Source: CAYPZL01 sp964415045
GTDB lineage: Bacteria > Planctomycetota > Phycisphaerae > Sedimentisphaerales > Anaerobacaceae
NCBI GenBank assembly: GCA_964415045.1
Contig: CAYPZL010000034.1
Coordinates: 1 to 36,695, forward strand
DNA length: 36,695 nt
Reading direction: 5' to 3'
Of the stretch, positions 16,301 through 31,300 are shown piece by piece. The notes beneath the pieces are model-generated. The model ran no database searches and was not told where the DNA came from. It saw only the letters and a list, made by a program, of their open reading frames with translations. Within the stretch, counting starts at the first letter, position 1, and each line of letters begins with the position of its first letter. A program made the position numbers and the translations under genes.

Positions 16301-19300
16301 CCCATCCTGACAATGTATCGGTCGCCAGGGCCGGCAATGTGTACACGGTCACATTCCAGGAGAACCTGGCAAATACCGATGTGCCGGAATTTGTCAGCGG
16401 TTTGCCTCTGGCCTTCGGGGAGTCTCTGGGCGAGTTTGCCGGTGTTGAAGCGAGCGCCGTCATCGAGGCCCTGGCTTCGATCACTGCGAATATGACCTTC
16501 GGCATCGACCTGTCGGGCAATTCAGTCATCGAGATCACCCCGGCCGTTTATCAGCCTAAGACCGGCGAGATCGATGTTCTGACCGTGGTTGATGGCGGAC
16601 TCGACCTTGGCGGAGGCGATTATTCGGATGAGCAGGTGACCGTCACCGTCAATGCCCTGGAGGGTGAGACCTTCCGATTGGCCTATCGTTATATTACCGC
16701 TACTCCAGGCAGCGAGAATTTTGTCCTGACCGCGCCCATTGCCGTCGGTGCGCCGGCGACCGGTGCCGGAAGTGTCCAGAATGCACTGGCCGCATTATCG
16801 GGCATCGCAGTAGCAGATATAGACGTCGACAAGACTGGAAACGTATATACCATCACCTTCCAGAACGGACTGGCCGATAAGGATGTGGAGCTGGCCTCCG
16901 ACGACGGCATTCTCAGCTCCGCGGCGACCTTCAACCTGACCGTCACCAACGACGGCGCGAGCACGCCGTTTATCGACGACCTCCCCATTACCATTGCACC
17001 CGACGATTCGATTGCCTCCCTGGAGGAACTGGCTGAGAACGTGGAAGCGGCCATTGAGGCTGCGCTGCATGCGGCAGGTCTGACCTTAGGTTTCTCGAAG
17101 ATCGAGCTGACTTCGTCATCAGCAAGTAAGACAGCACCGCACGATTCCCTGCTGGAATCGCAGAATGATATTGGGTTTAAGCTGGTTTTCAATGATGGTG
17201 CGGGGGATGGTGATCCGAACGACGAGGTTGTCAGTAACGGCAAACTCATGCAGCGCCAGTTGATGGTTGGGAACGGGAACCCTGATGGTGGTGCGGGTAC
17301 TATTGGGCACGTCGCTGAGAAACTTCAAGCGGCTATCGCCGAGGCCCTGGAGCGCATCAATGACTCCAGAACGGCTCCCGCAGACATCGTAATTACCGTC
17401 GGGAACAGCGGTGGCCACCTGACCTTCAACGCCACGGGACTGCAGAGTGGTGAATCCATCAGTATCAAGCTTGCCCCCATTATCACCGCCAGCGCCGGCG
17501 GTGGCAGAATCTCCCTTTTCGCGCCGTCGGTCAGCGTCATCCCGGAAACCGGAGACTATTATACGGCCTCTCAGGTCGTCGATCGCACCTTGCGTGTTGA
17601 CATCACCAATGCCTACTCCAACACGGCCTTTACCGAATTGGGACTCGCAAGCACCCCGACTCAGTTCAACGGTCAGCTCAACAACGACGTGACGTTTACA
17701 CTGGTCATCAATGGCGACGAGTACCCGGTGACCCTGCTGCAATCCGCAACAACGGGCAATGGGAGTATTGACGACCTTGTCGACCAGTTGCAGGGCGCCG
17801 TCGAAGACGCCTTGCCGGTCGATCTTGACAGCATGATCGAAGTCTACCGGCTGCACCCCGACGGCAATCGGATCGGGATACGGAGCAAGCCCGACGGTGG
17901 CGGGACAGACGTTGAGTCCATGTCAATGATAGTCAGCGGGGACGAAACGACGAACGGGGCGATTTCCGACCTTGGTTTCGAATCGACGGAGGGGACCACG
18001 CCTCTGACCGAGCGAGCCGTGGCAACGGAGTTCTTCCTCCAAGACGTCTCCCTGACAGGCGTGGCAACGCTCAATATCCCGGATGCCCGACTGGCTGCCA
18101 GCATCGGCTTTCTCGGTATTGAGGCCACCGGCAGCGGACTCATCACTGCAAACGCTGGATTGGCATTGAAGAATCCGCTGGTATCCCCCGGCGATCCACT
18201 GGAGAACCGCGTCGATTTCGACGTGCTGTTCAACGCCCTTTCCGACAGCAAGTACTTCTATAACTCCACAGAGACCGGTGGCACTGTTGAAGATCCGGCC
18301 ACCGGTGTCCTGGACGCCTCCCTCGGCGGCGAGATCGGTTTCCACCTGGACATCGCGCCCACCGGCGTGATAAGCGGCATTGACGGGGCCACGGCCACGG
18401 CCGATCTCAGCCTGGTCATATCTGACTGGCTGGAGTCCGCTCCCACCGCGGAAGACTTGGAGTTCAACTTTGCCGGTCCTGACTGGGATGAGATCTTCAG
18501 CCGCTTCCAGGAGTTCAGCTTTGACGACATCATCGGCGCCCTGCAGCAACTGCTCCAGATGCTGCGCTCCCTGGAAGGTTCCGGCGGTGGGGCCATCGCC
18601 AACGTGCTGAACTACAAGTGGCCCCTGGTGGACCGCAGCCTCTCGGAGATCGTGGACTTTGCCGCAGACTGGGCCGATCGTATCGAGGCCCTGATCTCCG
18701 ACCCGTCGGGATCACTGCAGGAATTGGCCGTCGCCCTGGCCGACATCTTTGACATTCCCTATGACATCGGACCAAACGGAGAACTTTTCGAGGCAGGTAC
18801 AACAACACTGCTGGATATCCTGGAATTCATTCCATACGATGACTCTACACCTGAGCTTGCCGCAACCACCGGAGTTCTTGATTTTAACTTCGACCTGGGG
18901 ATCGGCGCGGAACTCAACCGGCCCTTCAGCCTGGATCTGGCCGATGCCGGCCTGCCGTCCTGGCTCAACAATCTGGTGGGCGTCTCCGCTTCCGGCAATC
19001 TGGACGTGAGCGCCGACGTCAACCTGGCTCTGCGCATGGGGCTGGACCTCTTTGGCGACGACAAGGCATTCTTCCTCTATACCGGCGATGAAGGCACCAA
19101 GCTGACCGCCAGCGCCAGCGCCGCCGGCTATGACCTGGATTTCACCGCCCAGATCGGGCCGTTCGCCATCTTTGTCATCGGTGGCTCTGCCGAACTCTCT
19201 GCCGAGCTGGAGGTCGGATTGGCCAATTACGACGGATCGCTGTCTCCCTACGCTGGTCCTGAAAACAAAGGTCGGTTCAAACTCATTGGCCTTGAAGATG

Positions 19301-22300
19301 GCGACCTGACTACCGACTTGGACGACATTGGCAGCTACCTGGAAGTCCAGGATTTTCAGAAGGACGGCGGTTCTGATACCGATTCGGTCTTTATCTCCGG
19401 AGAAGGCGAGGTTTCCCTGCCGCTGTTCATCGGTACGGTGGACAATCCCGTGCCGCTGGATTTCCTCGGTAGTGACCCTGGTAACAACAACACCCTCCAC
19501 GCAGAAATCGATTTCGTCGAGGCCCTGGACGACGATTCCGACAACGGAATTGAGGTTACTTTGCCAAGCGATCTCTTTTCCGCCCTGGAAAATCTTGAAT
19601 TGCCCAGCCTCTTTACCCTGCTGGCCGATCCCTCCATCGTAGTCGACGGCCTCGATCGCGTCCTCCTGAGCCTGCAGGAGGCCGTGAGCGGGCAGATTCT
19701 CGGGATCGACCTGCCGTTGATCAGCGATTACCTGAAGGACAATCCGGTGGCCAACTTCATCGGGGGTTTCCGCGGTGATTTTCTCACACCGCTGGCCAAG
19801 ACCATCCGCGAGAACAACCTCAACATCGAGGGGCTGGTGGACCTGGTTTCCGGCACCATTGAGGACGTTTTCTCCGGCCTCGGTCTCCTTGAAAGCCCCT
19901 TGGCTCTGGAACTGTATGATGCCGGCGGTTCGCTGATTACCGGCTCCGGCCCGGGCGGGATATACAACCTGGCCAATTACCTGGTGGCCCAGTCCATGGA
20001 GTTCAAGTTTGACATCGGTCAGACCCTGACCTTTGCCACCGACGACATCAGTTTCGATCTCGGGGTGCCCCTCCTGGGCCTCGAGGCGGACATCCAGCCC
20101 CGGGTCACCCTGGACTGGGGCCTCGAGTTCGGCTTCGGTCTGGACGTCGAGGACGGCTTCTACTTCGTCACCGGCGACGACGACCTTGGAACCATCGCCG
20201 ATGATGAATTGAGCCTCTCGCTCGTCGTCGATTTCGGTTCCACCTCCGTTGAGCTGAGCGGCAATATCGAGGCGGCCGACCTGGCCGAGGTTCTGGCGGA
20301 CATGAACGGCATCAGCAGCGCTGATGTAACACGGACCGGAACTGAGGGAGATCCCAACTGGGTTTATAACGTTACAAACGTTGTCACGGATGATTTTGAT
20401 CTCAACGATATGTTTGTTCTTACTGGTGCGGGAGTGACCATATCTGGTGTCACTTCCAATAGCTTCACTCTTACGGTGCCCCAGGGAACAGACTTTCGAC
20501 TCGCCGGCAAACCAGCCGGCGCCAATGGGCGCCTGCTGTTCCTTGCCCTCAAGGTGCTAGACGGTGTGAGTACCGATGAGGACGACGTGCCCGATGAGTT
20601 CACCCAGCTCTATATCCATGGCGGCCTGGACATCGTCGATCCAAGCGATACGCCGGACGGGAGGCTGACCTTTGCCGAGATCAGCCGGTCCTCATTCGGC
20701 GAAATCGTCAAGCCGTCCATCGAGGGCGGCGCCGACCTGCGTCTCGACGCGGAGGTCGATTTCTCCACTATCAGTGAGAACCTGAGCGAGGTCCTGCCCT
20801 CCATCACCACCGACATTTATCTGGACTGGGATATTGGGTACAACCCCGGCTTGCCCGTTGAGTTCGATGCTCCGTCGGTGATGCTGGCCGATATCAGCCT
20901 GGATATGGGGTCCTTTATCTCCGACTTTGCCGGTCCCATTCTCGACGGCGTCAAAGAGATCCTCGAGCCCTTTGAATTCCTTATTGGGCCGGACGGGTTC
21001 TTCAACATGCGGATCCCGCTGCTCTCCGACCTGATGGGTACGACCATCACCGGCAAGGATTTGATTGCCATCTTTGCCCCCGAGTACTCTCCTTATGTGG
21101 TCGGTTTCCTTGATTTTGTCGAGCAGCTTTACTTCCTGATCGACTTGGTCGAGGACGCGACCGCCGAGGGCAACGTCATCATTAACCTCGGGGACATGAT
21201 TATCACCGATACGGCCCACAACTATCAGATGGAAGACCCGGAGAATCCGGGAGAATATATTCCCACTCCTGAATTTGCAGGTATTCTGGGTGATCTCGGA
21301 TCGATCTTCGATCTGGGCTTGAGTGACCCCACCGAACCGGGCGTCAACCTCGACGATGTCCGTCAGGCCTTTGAGGGGGCTGAAGAAACCATTAACGGTT
21401 TGACTCAGAGCTCCTCTGGGACCGAAGGGACCGCGGGCTCCACATTCTCCAGCAGCCTGGATGAAGATGATGACCACGATTACTTCAGGTTCCCCATCCT
21501 TGATGCGTCCAACATCTTCAAGCTTCTGATGGGCCAGAATGTCTCCCTGGTGGAAATCGATCTTCCGGAGCTGGCCTTTGAGTTCTTCTATCGCCAGGAG
21601 GTTCCCGTCTGGGGACCCATCGTGGCCACATTCGGCGGCGGGGTCGGCGGCGGTATCGACATCGATTTCGGTTACGACACCAAGGGCCTCTACCAGTTCA
21701 TGGACACCTGGAATCCCGCCTATCTCTTGAACGGTTTCTATCTGTGCGACCTCGACGAGAACGGCAGCGATGTGCGGGAGGGCTGGCTTAACGCCATGAT
21801 CGCCGTGGGTGCGGGGATCTCCATTGGCCCAGTCAAGGCGGGTGCCGAGGGCGGCATTGAATTCACCGTTGATTTCAACCTGTCGGATCTCGACGGGGAC
21901 GGCAAGGTCCGCATCGACGAAATGGCAGGCAATATCGTTGCCAATGGATACAACCCGCTGGCCATCTTCGATGTTAGCGGCCTGGTCGAGTTCTTCCTCC
22001 GGGTTTATGCGGAGATCGATCTGGTGCTCTTCACCCTGGAGTTCGAGTATGAATTCCTCCGGCTCGAGCTCTTCAGCTTCGAGATCCCGTTCGAGCGGCC
22101 GGCGATCCTGGCGACCCAGAACGGCGGAGACCTGACGATCAATATCGGCCCCAACGCCTCGGGGCGGCTGCAGGGCAACACCGACGATATCGCGGAAACA
22201 GTCTATGTGAAATCCAGCGGCGATGCCGTGGTCGTCTGGTCCGACCAGTTCAACGTCAATGAGACCGTCGCCTCCATCAGTCCCTTTACCGACGTTAAGA

Positions 22301-25300
22301 AGATCATCGTTAACGGTGGTGCGGCTGATGACTATATCAATCTGGAAGGCTTGAGCGGTTCCATCGAGGTTGAGGTGCATGGCGGCGAAGGCAACGATAC
22401 GATCATCGGCGGCCCCGGAGAAGACACGCTCTACGGCGATGGCGGGGCGGATGAAATTTGGGGCAGGGGCGGTGCGGACGTCATTGACGGCGGTCCGGGC
22501 GACGACATCGAGCTCCACGGCGAGGGCGGGAGCGACACGATCATGGGCGGTGGAGGCAATGATGTCCTCTACGGTGAAGGCGAGGACGATACCCTTATCG
22601 GCGGCCTCGGAGACGACCAGTTGGTCGGCGGCGCCGGAAACAACACGTACGATCTGGCCGATTTCGGCAGCCTGGAAACCATCGATGCCGGAGACAACGA
22701 TACGTTAAGTTTCATGGATAAGCCGCAGAATCTCACCTTCTTCATCACTGAGACGAGCATAACGGCAGGTTTCAGCCAGATCGAAGGAACGACCGGGCTG
22801 CAACTCGCGGATTATGAAAATCAGACCATTGTCAACAACGCGGTCAACGTGGTGGAAATCATCGGCAGTGACTATAACGACACCTTCCACGTCTGGGGCA
22901 CCCCTGCGGCGCTCACCTTGGACGGCCAGAAAGGCAATGACCGGTACATTTTCTACACGGGTTCCACCACGATCAATGCCACGGTCGACGACAGGACCAT
23001 CTTTGATGACGACGACGGTAGCCCCAGCAATCCCTGGAACGAAGATGTCATCGAGATTGTGGACCAGGGAGATGTGGCAGACGTGACACTTCCCTCTGAG
23101 GGATACATAGCGGATGACATAACAATTACCTCCAGCATGATCACCATGGGCGGGAGCCAGACGGTGTACTACGAGGCACCTTCGGAGACGCCTGTGTCGG
23201 ATCCGGAAGATGAAAGGAATGTCCTCCGGATCAAGGTCAAGAGCGGTGGTGAAAACGACAACGTTACGGTAGCTTCCACGGCCTCTACAGTGCCGGTGAG
23301 AATCGAGGGCGGCAGTGACGATGACATCGTCACCGTTGGAGATCCCTCCCACGGCGTTGACAATATTCTCGGCTTCATGCGGCCCGGTCTCAACACGCCG
23401 TTCGGTCTGGGCCCGGTCGTCCTGGTCGGCGGCGGCGATCATGATACTGTCATCATCGACGACTCCGCAGATTCCAGCGACAACGTCGGCAACATGACCG
23501 CTTTTCTGGAGAAGCGCCTGGGCTTTGAGGAGTGGGTCGAGGTCGGCGTGGTCACCGGTCTTGACATGCAACTGAAGATGGACGTCACCGACAATGACAT
23601 CTACGATCCGGAGGTGATCGATAACCGGGTCGAGTTCGAAGGCTTCGAGGTGGTCGACGTTCGTCTTGGCACGGGCGATGATGATTTCGTCATAGGCGGC
23701 GAGTTTGATCTCGGCAAGGTCTCGCCGACAGGCGGTCAGGCAAGCGACCTGATGCTGGTCACCACCGAGTTCCCCAAGAGCCGGCTGGTCGCTCTGCTGG
23801 ATACTGAAGCACCCGAGCTTGGACCTGATCCAGATGGCGACGGCATCAAGGAAATCGTGTACACCATCTCCGGCATGACCGTGGTCAACGGCGGGCCGGG
23901 TGTTGATGACATTCGGGTTCTTGAGACTCAGGTGTTGGAGCAGGTTGCCAGTCCGGTCATCACAATTGCTGAGACCGCGGCAGGCGTACGTGGTGTAAGT
24001 GGCGAAGAGGTGCATCTTGAAATCGGTTCTGAGGTGGGCTATTTCGTCCTCGAATTCGCCGACCAGAGTCTGGATGATACCGATCCCTCCGGTGACGACA
24101 CCGTGCCGGGCGCCGAGCAGACCGTGGTCCTGCCCTACACAGTGACCGATACAGAGCTTGAGGATGCCCTGGAGGCCCTGCGTCTTGTCGGTGGCGCGAC
24201 GTACAGACCCAGCGTGACCGGGTCGAACGGTGTGTTCGATATCACCTTCCACGAAGCCAACGGTGACCTGCCTGATCTGCTGGCCTATGACACCCGTCTG
24301 CTGGTGGCCGGCGGAGACGGTGACGACGAGATCAGCATCCAGTCCATTGACCAGCCCACCTATGTCCAAGGTGGCAATGTCCTCAATGATCCGCTTGTCA
24401 CCGACGACAACGACACCCTCTATGTCAACGTCAAGATCACTAGTGGCGGAGTGGAACCGGCCAGCACGCCTGAGGGTTATGACGGGATTCCGCCTGCCAA
24501 GGCCGAGGAGAACGGTGTCAATGCTCCGCTTACTATTGATGGCGGCGAAGATGGAGACAAGTACTATGCTTATCTCTTCGGCGGCGAGGCCAACTCTCAG
24601 ATCAACCTCTTTGATTCCGGCCTGTCCACCGACGATTCCTCCATCGTCTTCGGCACCGAGGCCAGCGACATGTTCCTGATGCGCGCAGCGGTAGCCCTTG
24701 ACGGGTTGGCGTTCGTGGCCATGATCAAACCGGCGGTCCGGCCCCTGGAGCTTGAAGGCGATGACCGGCCCCTGCCCCCGGAGCAAACCCTGTTCGATGT
24801 GGAGCGCATCAATTACCGTGATACCCTGGACTCCATGCAGATCTTCGCCCTGGAGGGTGACGATGTCTTCGGTATCGACGACACCCGCCTCAACATGGAG
24901 ATCTACGGTGGCGAGGGTGAGGAATTCTTCCAGATCGGCCAACTGTACAAGTCCCGACGCAATGCCGTGGCAGGCGTCCCCTATGCCGATGCCTTCACGA
25001 CGCTCGAGACTACCCGTGGTTACCTGTCCAACGGAATTTCCAAGGCCATGAAAATCTACGGTGGTGAGGACAACGACGAGTTCGTCGTCTATCATAATCT
25101 GGCGCCGCTGGTCCTCTACGGCGATGCCGGCGACGACTCCTTCCTCATTCGGGCTTTTGCCCTGGTGGGTTCCCAGGAGGATCTGCGCGAACGGACCGAT
25201 GTCTCCGGCGGGGCCGGCGCCGATCTGATCCGCTACGCGGTTAATGCGCCGGTCAATATCGACGGTGGCGACGGTTTTGACACCGTTATCGTCATCGGCA

Positions 25301-28300
25301 CCGAGTTCAACGACGACTTTGTTGTCACCGAGAACGGCATCTACGGTGCCGGCCTCAACATCCAGTTCGTCCGCGTGGAGACCGTCGAGTTGGACGGCGA
25401 TGCCGGCGATGACCGCTTCTTCATCCTCGGCACGCATGCCGGGATCCTGACCAAGATCACCGGCGGCCTGGGCAGCGATACGTTCTTTGCCAACGGCCCG
25501 ACTCCGGATGTGGTCTCCAACGACTTGCTGGGGCACTCCGGTCTGATCTCCCACTCCGTGGACAGCGATGATCCCGAGTTCTCCGGAATCAAGGTGGAAG
25601 GGATTTCCGCCAACGTAGGCGACGACGACGAGCCCTTTGTCCGAATCACGGTGACCGACGGCACATCCGTTGTTTCCCAGGTCGATGAGGGCGAGCTCGA
25701 TGCCTATACCGTGGTCCTGACCAGGAAACCCGAGAACGGGGCCAAGGTGATCGTCACTTCGTATGCCCCAACCGGTGTCAAATTTGACGATTCCTCCATT
25801 GTACCCGGCGTGGATATGGGGGATGATAACGATTCGATCGCCCTGACCTTCACCGGTTCCAACTGGTACATCCCCAAGGTCGTTTACTTCCGCGCGTACC
25901 AGACCGGCGGCACGGCGATCACCAGAACCGCCAAAGGTGGAACTATCGCCTCGGGTGGGGATGGTCAAAATGCCCGCCAGACCCTGGTGGTCAGCGGGAC
26001 CGAAGGCAGCTTCAAGCTGAAGAGTACCGACAGCGATATTGGAGGGACCTGGACGACGGATGCAATCACCTTTGACATCCGCGGGGACGGCAAGCTGGAC
26101 GGCTATGATTTCGATGCGTTGGATAAGGACGCGGAGCTTGATAATCTGAAGGATGCCATCGCTGCTGCTATCAACGCCAAGCTTGGCAGCCTCTCCGGTC
26201 CTTCCGGTGCCATAACGGCAGAGGTCACGCGGGCCCGCTCCACGTTCTTTATCGAATTCCTGAATACCGCCGACGTCACCTACACCATCGACGAGTTGGA
26301 GGTTGTTGAAGAGGCCATCACCTTTAACGATATTGTCGGTACCGCTTCCGCCTTCATCACCCACGATGTCACCCTGAGCGACGAATCAGGGGCCGGCGAT
26401 GACGCCATCAGGAACCTGTATGTCCAGGGTACGGTCGCCGCCCAGCGGGAGGGCAGGGTAACGGTCCAGTACGACAGTGGTGATTCGGCCAAGCAGATTC
26501 TCAATTTCAACGCCACGGATGGCAATTTCAAGATCACGATGTACGCAGGGTCCTCCGATGAGGTCGGCCAGACCTCCGAGGAGATGCTGTTCTATCCCCT
26601 GGAGTCCGACAAGGTCATGGCCACTATCGACGTCGCCTTGAAGGCCCTTGCCGGAAGTGCCTATGAGGGCATAACCCAGCTTGCCGACTTTGTCTACGAG
26701 GTGGAGTTCGACTCTGTGGTCGAACTTCTTGAGGTGGACGACTCCAACCTGACCTGGGGCGAGCGCACCCTCCGTGTTCTTGGCGGCCTGCCCGAGTTCA
26801 TCCTGGATCCGGACGGGGATGGCAACTGGTTAGAGAACCCGGATGAGAACCCGGGTGAAACGCCTTACGAGGTCAACATGTTGCGCGGCGCCACGGTCAA
26901 GGTAACCCAGGGCGCGGGCATCGGCCAGACCCGGTTGATCATCGCCAACGACGCCAACACCATCACCGTGGCCAACCCCTGGATCGAGGCGCTGGATGAC
27001 ACCAGCCGCATCGAGATCCTCCGTTACGAGGGTGTGGTCCTGCCGGCCACCATGGTCGATATCGTGGGCGACGACGCCAACGCCATCGACCTGCGTGAAA
27101 CCGGCGGCGAGACGGTGGTCTTCGAGGCTCCGGAAGTGCACGGTTTCAGCGGCTCCGGAGACACGGCCGTGGAACTGGTCGACGCGGTGAGCGTGTCGCT
27201 GACCGCTGACCCGGATCCGGGTAATCTGGAGGATGTCACTCTGACGATTGACTCCCTTGATGCCTATGGGAACCAGCAGCTCTTCTACGCTATCTATGAC
27301 GGTGCGGCTTATCAGGCGGTCGACAGTCTGGAGTTCAGCAGCGACGAGCTCGAGGCCAATGCATGGAATAAGGCCCAGACCCTGTATGTCTTTGGTTATG
27401 ATGACACGCTGACCGAGGGCTTCCACAAGTCAGTGCTCTCACTGACCGCTGACTCCGGTTATACACACGGTAGTGAACTCCTTGAGGTGAGCAATTCGGT
27501 GGTGGTCGATATCGCCGACAACGAAGTGGCCCTGGCCATGGTTCTGGAGAGCGACAACTCCACCGACGTGGTCGAGACCGGCAACTTCTTCAATGATGGC
27601 TCCGTGCCGGCCGATGATGTCTTCTTGAATAACGCCGCTGACGATACGTACCAGATCGTGCTCTCCAAGGCGCCGACTGAAAATGTCACGGTGAACCTCT
27701 TTGCTGATCCGACCCGCACCCAGCGGGGAGCCGGCCTGCTCGGCATTCGTGCCTACGATCCCGAGGTCGTGCTGGATGCCGGTTCGCTGCTCTTCACTAC
27801 CTCGAATTGGTCGGATGCGCAGTTGGTAACCGTGACAGCGGCCGATGACGACAAGGTGGACGGTATGGACTCCAAGTCCTTCCCGACCATGTTCGACCAG
27901 GTCAACAAGATCGAGGGGCCGTTGGTCATCACCGGTGGCATCAGCGAGGACCGCTCGGCCGACCTGGAGCGCGAGCCCATCTACCTGCCCTACGAGAGCA
28001 ACTACAAGAAATCCATCGGCACGGTTCAGGAGGTGCCCGAGGGCTATGACGAGTCGTACACCCTGACGATCGACCTGGATGAGATCATCGAGGGCGAGAC
28101 CATCGTCGATACCCGCAGACAGGGCGGTTCCGCCGGCGTGGTCACCGTGGCCACCAATGTCAACGGCGACCCGGGCGAAAGTGTCCAGGAAATCCAGTTG
28201 CTGACCGTCGATGCGGTCAGCGGACAATTCACGCTCACCCTGAACGGTACGGACTTTTCAGATCCCATCACCTACGATCCGAAAAACCCTGCAGCTACTG

Positions 28301-31300
28301 CAACTGCCATTCAAACGGAATTCAACGACATTGATGGCGGGAGCGGCCCACAGATAAAAGTCGAGGAAGCCGGCTCCGTTTTTATCATCACCTTCCAGGA
28401 TACCAAGGATCACGAGCTGATTCAGGTGGCTGATGTTCCTGCACCGAATGAGTTGACGCGTACGGGCGTGGAGGTAACAGGATCTGTTGATGAACAAATC
28501 CTGACCGTCTATGGCAACGCCGGGATCTTAAAGCTGGAGCTCAGTGGGGTTGGGACGACCGGCGAGATCGCGTTTTCGCCGGACAATCCATTGGTGGTGC
28601 AGGCAGACGTGATCGAGAGCGCACTGAAGCTTTTGGACCCTGCCATCGAGGTATCCGGCTCAGGTTCAACCTATGTGATCACCGGTGCGGCTGCAGCCAT
28701 CCTGGAGGCGCCGGGCACCAGCCTGCGTGTGGACGAGGTCCAGACCCTTACGATCAATGCCAGTTCGGGCGAGTTTGCCCTGACCCTGGATGATACGTCG
28801 GCCAACACCACAACCTCCCTGGGCAGTGAAGTCAGCGCCGAGGATCTGCAGAAAGCTCTTCTCGCCCTTGATGCCATCGATAGTGTTACCGTTGTCAAGG
28901 ATGAGAATGACCCCTTCTACACCATCATCATGGAGGGTGCTCCCGGTCATGAGAACCTGGCACAGCTTGAGGTTGTGGACGCGGCGCTTGAAGAAGACCG
29001 GCTCAAACGCACCGTGAAGGAGGCGTTGGAGACCCAGCTCGATACCGTGATCGAGAGTCCGGAGGATCTCAAGACCTATACCCTGGAGATCACCCGCGGC
29101 GATGCCAAGAACAAGTTCCGCATCGTCATCGGCGGCAGCGATCCCGACGATCCCGCCTCTCCGGCCGATGCTCTGACCACGGTTGAAATCTCCCGTCCGT
29201 GGGAAGCGGGCCTCAAAGACGAGATCCCGTCCCTGGATCCGGGGGAGAGCGAGTTCACCATGGAGAAGACCAACCCGAACCTTCTGGTGGACGAGAACGA
29301 GGAAACCGACTTCTTCTTCATGAACGATACTGACAATGTCACCGACACCGATGAGTTGCCCACGGCCAACTTGTACGTGACTCCCGACCGGCTCACCGGT
29401 CTTGGTATGGCCGAAGACCAGTTGGTCGGCGGTCGTCCCACGGAAGGGGGCATTCGCTACACCGGGCTGGAGGAACTGATCATTAACCTCGGTCCCGGCG
29501 ACAACCTGATCGAGATCTTCGACACTCAGCCGGGTGCCACCACCATCCATTCCGGTGACGGACAGGACGAGTTCAACGTCCGTAACGTCTCGGGCCACAC
29601 CTTCCTCCATGGCGGGGCCGGCGCCGATATTGTCAATGTGGGCGATGAAAGCCTGCTCTCCGGCATCAACGCTCTGCTGACCGTTACGGGCGACGTGCCG
29701 CAGGCCGTGGCGCTGACGCTCGGCAAGGGCTCGCCCTACGACCCGGTGGCCATGGTCAACGGCGTCGATGAGATCCAGCAGGTCACCGTGGACGCCACCG
29801 GCGGCACCTTCAAGCTCGGTTTCATCGTCGACGGCGTCCGCTACTTCACGGAGGCGATGGCCCACAATATCGAAGATAACAGTGGCAACGGCACGCCTAG
29901 TATGGAAGACGCCCTGCAGGCGGTCATCGATGCGGCCTTCTCCGATCGGGCCACCGGGGATGACGTCTCCGTTACCCGCGGCGGCAACGTTTATCGCATT
30001 GAATTCATAAACGGCATGGGCGAGCAGGATGTGCCGCTGCTGGAGGTCAACGATACCGCGGATGCCGACGATCTTCTCCATGTGGGTCTGACCATGGAGA
30101 AACCTGCCGAGTTCTACGACGGCGATGTGCTCAACATCGACAACAGTGCGGATGACGCGGATTCCCAGGCCGTGCTGACCCAGACTTCGCTCACCGGCCT
30201 CGGCATGGGTGACCTCGGCACCGAAGGCACCAGTTTCAACGAGATCCAGACCTTGCGGCTTGACGCGACAGGCGGCACCTTTGAGCTCGGCATCGAGGGG
30301 GCGGCCCCGGCAATTACTAGCGGCGATCTGGACTTTGACATCACAGCCGAAGAGCTGGATGACGTACTTGAGACTATGTACTTTGCCTATCTCAACCAGC
30401 AGCGTGTGTTGGCCGGAAAGGATGAGTTTGCAGCCGGGGATGTTTCCGCCGGTCTGGTCGAGGTGGCTCAGAACGACGATGTCTATGTCATCCGCTTCGT
30501 GGGCCTGCTCTCCAACGCCGATGTCGCCCAACTCACAGTTGACGGCAGCGGTCTGACACGCAACGACGAGCTGCCGGGCGGCGACGTGGTTACGCCCCAG
30601 GGGCTGGCCGAGACCGCCACCCGGGTCGACGGCATCACCTCCGGGGCGCAGAACGAGATCCAGGAGTTCACCATCACGGCCGACGGCGGGACCTTCACCC
30701 TGGCTTTCCCGGACACCGATACGGAGAACGTGACGGAAGCGCTGCCGTTCAATGCGACGCGCGCTGATGTCCAGTTGGCCCTGGAGGCCTTGCCGGCCAT
30801 CGTCCCGGGTGATGTCTTCATCATCCGCACCGAAACAGACCCCAACACGGTTGAGTTTACCATCGAGTTCATCGGCGAGCTCTCCTCGACCGATGTGGCA
30901 GAGATCATCGTTGACGGCTCGGCCCTTACCCTCACAACCGGCGACGCTTCCGCCTCTGTGGAAACGTTGTATCCAGGCCTCGACACCGGCCTCAACGATG
31001 TCCAGGTCCTGACCGTGAACGCTACAGCGGGCACCTACCGGCTTGAGATGTATCTGCCGGCCGTAGACAAGACCCTGATGACCGCCGCGCTTCCCTTTGA
31101 CGCGGATTCGGAACAGGTGCGCCGGGCACTGCAACATGAGCTGGCCCGCGAGTTGAACGGGCTCAACGACGGCGCCGATTTGTATCGCACGCGAGAGGCC
31201 TTCAAGTCTGACTTCTCCGTTATGCGAACCGGCAACACCTATATCATCGGCTTCCAGGGCGTGACCAGACAGCTCGATGGCGGCGAGGGCGTCAGCCTGA

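Noticed and set aside
22381..22650. Tandem repeat DNA in the RTX region as a CRISPR array or minisatellite.
   Set aside because: The periodicity is the 27-base coding repeat of Gly/Asp nonapeptides in frame with the giant gene; there are no identical repeats separated by unique spacers.
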